Positions 33,725-36,992 of a DNA stretch of 36,992 nucleotides are shown here, in pieces; position 1 is the stretch's first letter; each line of letters begins with the position of its first letter. Source of the DNA: a virus; the IMG/VR virus record IMGVR_UViG_3300046336_000273, positions 1-36,992 of that record; one strand, written 5' to 3'. A model generated the notes under the pieces. The model had not been told where the DNA came from. It saw nothing but the letters and a program-made list of their open reading frames with translations, and did no database searches. The translations under genes were made by a program, and so were the position numbers.

Positions 33725-34012
33725 CTATCTTATAGATGCAATTTTAAGAGTATTTAGCACAGCTTGATGCTTTTCATCAATAGTGTTGTATGTTTGTTTA
33801 AATTGTGCTTTCGTAATAAAATATCGCTCACCTTTACCGCCAACATTCACTACTATATAATGAGTATCAATATGAGCTGTTGCAGCCCCCTCTAATGTGT
33901 TTAGATACATTGTTCCATCAACAAAGTAATCTATTAAATCTTTGCCATTATCATAAGTTTGTTTATATTTATAATCATAATATTGAATAGCAGTTTCTTT
34001 TATTGCCCACAT
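33725..34012 (-). CDS. Hypothetical phage protein
   Basis: The 95-residue product is unrecognised. It is soluble, rich in Tyr and Lys, with a central beta-like stretch (THYIVVNVGGKGERYFITKAQF) and a C-terminal helix. AAAGGGAG lies just upstream of the ATG. It follows the recombination genes in the same direction, so it is probably part of the early operon. Confidence 0.65.
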   Translation of the reverse strand: MWAIKETAIQYYDYKYKQTYDNGKDLIDYFVDGTMYLNTLEGAATAHIDTHYIVVNVGGKGERYFITKAQFKQTYNTIDEKHQAVLNTLKIASIR

Positions 34013-34064
34013 ATCATTCTCCCTTTATAATTTATGTAATTCATTTTTATACCGCATTAAATTA

Positions 34065-34811
34065 TTATTCACTCCAATCATTATTGTTTATTCTATATTT
34101 TAGATTTTCTAACTTAGCTTCTATATTTGATATTTCATTTAATAGTTGCTCATACTCTATCACTATATCTTTTATGCAGCTGTCACTCTTAATATCTTTA
34201 GAGCATTTGCTAGCGAAAACAAAAACAAAGCTAGGGACATTTACCAAGTTTAGCTCTTGCATTACACACATACTATAAAATGCTGCTGATACCATATAGT
34301 GATATACATTAATAGCATGTTGAACTTTTGATAATGAACTAGTAGTTTTTAAGTCTACTATGCACCCATTAGGGAACTCATCGCATGGATTAATCCAATA
34401 ATCAATCTTTGACTTACAAGATAAAAACCCATTGCATGTAAAGTATTCCCAATCAAACTCTTTCTCAGCGACACCTTCATTGAAATATCTAGCGCTTAGC
34501 GTAGACATCAATTTGAATTTTAATGTCATTGCCATTGTATAATCTGCCGCAGACATATAATTTTTTTTGCTAGATTTATCTCTTGAGTAATCATTAGAGA
34601 ATTTATCTGGCTCTAATATGCATGAATGAACTACAGTTCCAGTTACCATTGCTTCTGTAGCAGAAATTTTCGGTTCTGTACCTAATATATATCTTCGATG
34701 ATATAGTGCAGGACCAGATAATTTTTCATCATTAATAATTGATTTACCACCGTATATAAAATCTTTTAGTGAAGAAGAGCTAACTGCATCTCTTGAATAA
34801 TAATCTTGCAT
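34065..34811 (-). CDS. RecE-like exonuclease (PD-(D/E)XK, DUF3799-like)
   Basis: Predicted 5'-3' double-strand DNA exonuclease of a two-gene recombination module. The 248-residue product has the family order: SSSSLKDFIYG at residues 11-21, GPALYHRRYILGTEPK at about 33-49, MVTGTVVHSCILEPDKF at about 55-71, and the nuclease core FLSCKSKIDYW with IVDLKTTSS (Asp and Lys of the PD-(D/E)XK centre near 150-155). A further segment is HYMVSAAFYSM. Together with the upstream ERF protein it would make recombination substrates or circularise or concatenate phage DNA. Stop-start overlap with the ERF gene is 1 base. Confidence 0.82.
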   Translation of the reverse strand: MQDYYSRDAVSSSSLKDFIYGGKSIINDEKLSGPALYHRRYILGTEPKISATEAMVTGTVVHSCILEPDKFSNDYSRDKSSKKNYMSAADYTMAMTLKFKLMSTLSARYFNEGVAEKEFDWEYFTCNGFLSCKSKIDYWINPCDEFPNGCIVDLKTTSSLSKVQHAINVYHYMVSAAFYSMCVMQELNLVNVPSFVFVFASKCSKDIKSDSCIKDIVIEYEQLLNEISNIEAKLENLKYRINNNDWSE

Positions 34812-35635
34812 TATTTAGCCCCTTCAATAATATTTAGAAGATATTTAACAGCTGATTCATACTTGGGTGAATCTTGATTATTCTTTAATGCATTGATAAT
34901 AGGGTGAAACCCATTAGTGGTATACTGCGATATATTTTTTATATTGCTAGCTTTATCTATCAAATCAGTTAAATAACTAACTTTAGAAATAGCCTCTTCA
35001 TTACCAATAGTTAAATCCTTAATCTTATCAGCTGCGCCTTGTATAAACGAAGCTTTTATAGCTGATATAGTTTTGTCATTATTATCATTTGCTTTTGCTA
35101 TCTCCTTATCATTACTAACACAATCAGTATCATCTACAGCTGAAATTCCAAGTATGGAAAGTAACCCCACTCTTTGACTATACGTTGTGGCTTTGGCAGA
35201 TTCTTGTTGATTCACTAATGTATCATGTCCAGATGCTATATGAATAGGGAGAATAACACTTTTTGAAGTTAATGTCTTAACATGTGTTAATGTTGTAGTG
35301 TTGTGCCATACAGTAATTATCTTTTTACTATCTGTTATAGTATTATATGATTTGTTTTCTACATGTGTTTCAATATCACCAATACATGATATAAAAGTAG
35401 TAGATTGAGACTCTATTACTCCAAAATTAGAAAAAATAGGAGAGAAAATTTCTCTTATAGTCTCTAATGATATGTATCTATACCTAGTAATAGGCTTGTT
35501 ATTCTTATCATTTATTTTAACTGCTTTATCCTTATAAAGATGTGTATTATTGTCATTGAGATATGCTATAATATAAAATATAGCTTCTTCTATATTATGT
35601 ATTTCTATTTGTTGTGTATTTACGGTATTATCCAT
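34811..35635 (-). CDS. ERF-family single-strand annealing protein
   Basis: The 274-residue product anneals complementary single strands made by the exonuclease. The N-terminal 170 residues match ERF: TRYRYISLETIREIFSPIFSNFGVIES at about residues 50-76, TLTHVKTL strands, and the strongly conserved NQQESAKATTYSQRVGLLSILGISAVDDTD at about 145-175. The C-terminal part is a Lys/Asp-rich helical tail. It lies between VRR-NUC and RecE-like genes, overlapping the former by 8 bases, in a conventional phage recombination operon. Confidence 0.83.
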   Translation of the reverse strand: MDNTVNTQQIEIHNIEEAIFYIIAYLNDNNTHLYKDKAVKINDKNNKPITRYRYISLETIREIFSPIFSNFGVIESQSTTFISCIGDIETHVENKSYNTITDSKKIITVWHNTTTLTHVKTLTSKSVILPIHIASGHDTLVNQQESAKATTYSQRVGLLSILGISAVDDTDCVSNDKEIAKANDNNDKTISAIKASFIQGAADKIKDLTIGNEEAISKVSYLTDLIDKASNIKNISQYTTNGFHPIINALKNNQDSPKYESAVKYLLNIIEGAK

Positions 35636-36008
35636 TTTTTATTTCCTTTGTTAAATATTCTTTGATTTCTTTAATAGCTTCATCTGCTCCATAACACACA
35701 ATTGCTCGAAACCCTTGTGTGTTATAGAAATTAATCGTTTCTATTTGTTCTAGTGAAATCTTACCTCCCTTTCTCTTTAATTCTATAAACAATCCGCTAA
35801 AATATAAATTACTTACTGGTAGAAAAATATCTGGTACGCCCTTTGTCAGACCAGCTTTACTCATTTTCTTTGCTTTTAATGCTGTTAGTTCTCCTTCTAA
35901 TGAACAGTGCATGTACTTGATGAGTGGGTATCTTATTTGATTTAATTTAGCCCATGCAAATACCAAGCATTGCTCTTGATACTCACTAGCAATACTTTTA
36001 TTTTTCAT
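35628..36008 (-). CDS. VRR-NUC domain nuclease
   Basis: The 126-residue product is a stand-alone VRR-NUC nuclease, a PD-(D/E)XK family predicted to act on branched or flap DNA in phage replication and repair. It contains the core GVPDIFLPVSNLYFSGLFIELKRKGGKISLEQ at about residues 55-88, with candidate catalytic Asp60 and the ElK pair (Glu75, Lys77). It ends with GFRAIVCYGADEAIKEIKEYL. It follows the replication-initiator candidate and overlaps the ERF gene by 8 bases. Confidence 0.85.
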   Translation of the reverse strand: MKNKSIASEYQEQCLVFAWAKLNQIRYPLIKYMHCSLEGELTALKAKKMSKAGLTKGVPDIFLPVSNLYFSGLFIELKRKGGKISLEQIETINFYNTQGFRAIVCYGADEAIKEIKEYLTKEIKNG

Positions 36009-36030
36009 TATAACTAAAACCTTTTAGTGA

Positions 36031-36846
36031 TTATTTTAGTAATTCTTTTAATGGTACTAATTTTCTCTCCAGCATGGCATCAAAGATTATTTGTATTTCT
36101 TGTGGTGCTCTTTGTTTTTTTCTATCTTCATGTTCTTGCAGGGACTTTTTTGCGTTAATATCCTTTTTTGATTCAGAGTAAAACTCTTTGACATAGGATA
36201 GATTATTTTTTATACTATATTCTATAGAACTAATTAGAATACCTTTAGCCCTTAATTTATCCATAAAAAGCTTTTTCATAGATTTCCCATCACCATCAAC
36301 ATAAGACATTGAAAATATTTTTTTACCTAATTTTATTACATGAGATAGCCAAGCACGCACAACTATATTTTCTTCCAATGAGTATTCTTTAATATTTATA
36401 TTATTAACATCAAAATCATTGCTGTGAATTATTGAGCTGTCTTGACTATTGATACACTTAGGTTGATTGATAATATTATTATTTTCACCCCCATGTTCGG
36501 TTATTAACTCTCTAACAAATGGCTCATTAAATAGATAATGGTTAGTATTATCTGACCAACATTTACGGTCAGGATTTCTAGATATTATTATTAACTCTAG
36601 CTCATGCATCAATCTCACTGCAGATGAAAGTGTAGAAATAGAATACCTACAAAACATCATTTCCCGTAATTCTGGGAATGTTATACTTTCAATCAATTTA
36701 TCTTTGCTGCAATTACCTCCATTTTTTAGTAATTTTTCTGCGTAATTGTTGGCAAAAAAATAAAGTAAGTCTACCACTGTCCATTTTTTAACTGTTGGTA
36801 TAAGAGCATGACAAATAGTAACCGATTGCTCAAAAGTTAAATTCAT
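36031..36846 (-). CDS. Winged-helix replication-initiator-like protein
   Basis: The 271-residue product is the first gene of the leftward early operon, starting 20 bases from the 46-base repeat array. Residues about 20-100 look like a winged-helix domain (KWTVVDLLYFFANNYAEKLL... STLSSAVRLMHELELIIISR), as in phage replication (O-like) and plasmid Rep proteins. A Ser/Asn-rich linker (about 120-155) leads to a charged C-terminal half that could bind a helicase or DNA. AAAAAGGA precedes the ATG. Its promoter would be the nearest repeat unit. The replication role is inferred from domain style and position; a transcription regulator is the alternative. Confidence 0.55.
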   Translation of the reverse strand: MNLTFEQSVTICHALIPTVKKWTVVDLLYFFANNYAEKLLKNGGNCSKDKLIESITFPELREMMFCRYSISTLSSAVRLMHELELIIISRNPDRKCWSDNTNHYLFNEPFVRELITEHGGENNNIINQPKCINSQDSSIIHSNDFDVNNINIKEYSLEENIVVRAWLSHVIKLGKKIFSMSYVDGDGKSMKKLFMDKLRAKGILISSIEYSIKNNLSYVKEFYSESKKDINAKKSLQEHEDRKKQRAPQEIQIIFDAMLERKLVPLKELLK

Positions 36847-36865
36847 TTCAATAATCCTTTTTATG

Positions 36866-36992
36866 TTAACGGAAGTCAGTATAGCACAACTTAAATTAGC
36901 GTCAAATAAATTTAACGGAAGTCAGTATAGCACAACTTAAATTAGCGTCAAATAAATTTAACGGAAGTCAGTATAGCACAACTTAAATTAGC
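36866..36992. repeat. 46-bp tandem repeat array, right end
   Basis: It begins with the last 10 bases of a unit (36866-36875), then complete units at 36876 and 36922 and a 25-base partial unit at 36968-36992. The unit is identical to that at 1-194. Suffixes of 25, 71 and 117 bases equal the start of the window, consistent with a circle broken inside the array and with unresolved copy number. The array lies directly upstream of the replication-initiator candidate. Confidence 0.95.
36878..36905 (-). promoter_or_regulatory. Repeat-borne promoter nearest to the early operon
   Basis: On the minus strand TTGACG (36905-36900), a 16-base spacer and TGC-TATACT (36883-36878) form an extended -10 promoter. 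Transcription would start near 36871, leaving a leader of about 25 bases with AAGGA before the initiator-like gene at 36846. A second identical copy lies 46 bases upstream, so the operon may have several stacked promoters. Confidence 0.6.

Overview
The window looks like a nearly complete genome of a contractile-tailed phage (myovirus-type), probably a circular extrachromosomal phage-plasmid or a circularly permuted phage. It is AT-rich; a sampled line in the tape measure gene (14521-14580) has 15 of 60 G/C. Both ends lie in the same 46-base tandem repeat, and suffixes of 25, 71 or 117 bases all match the start, so the two ends can be joined into a circle with an uncertain repeat number. An Rz/Rz1 spanin pair with a lipobox shows a Gram-negative host. 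I saw no integrase, tRNA or rRNA gene. The host species cannot be named from this sequence; metK looks proteobacterial.

Layout. At 1-194 is the repeat array, then a gene-free AT-rich stretch to 666. metK (S-adenosylmethionine synthetase) follows at 667-1800. A small leftward operon of three unknown genes (1832-2925) includes a possible ribbon-helix-helix regulator. From 3091 to 25699 one rightward late block encodes terminase, portal, prohead protease, cement and capsid proteins, head-tail connectors, sheath, tube, a frameshifted tail chaperone, tape measure with a muramidase-like end, baseplate, tail fibres, and a cluster of small membrane proteins that probably includes the holin. nrdA (ribonucleotide reductase large subunit) lies leftward at 25707-28526. 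Just upstream of it are a truncated adenine methyltransferase remnant and a GH24 lysozyme. Between 29339 and 29876 is a decayed stretch with a parA pseudogene and a short nrdA-like scrap. The spanin genes (30422-30898) have their own consensus promoter. From 30855 to 36846 a leftward early block encodes an MTase/TRD protein resembling the C-terminal half of a type ISP restriction enzyme, a small unknown gene, a RecE-like exonuclease, an ERF annealing protein, a VRR-NUC nuclease and a winged-helix replication-initiator candidate next to the repeats.

How the parts fit. Each 46-base repeat carries a good sigma70-type promoter facing left, into the replication/recombination operon, so the array may be a tandem promoter, an iteron-type origin, or both. 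metK and nrdA stand out: they are full-length housekeeping metabolic genes of much higher G+C (28/60 and 26/60 in sampled lines) embedded at two separate places in the phage genome. They could boost SAM supply (also used by the phage methyltransferase) and dNTP supply, or carry functions that the host chromosome has lost. No nrdB is present, so NrdA would need a host small subunit.
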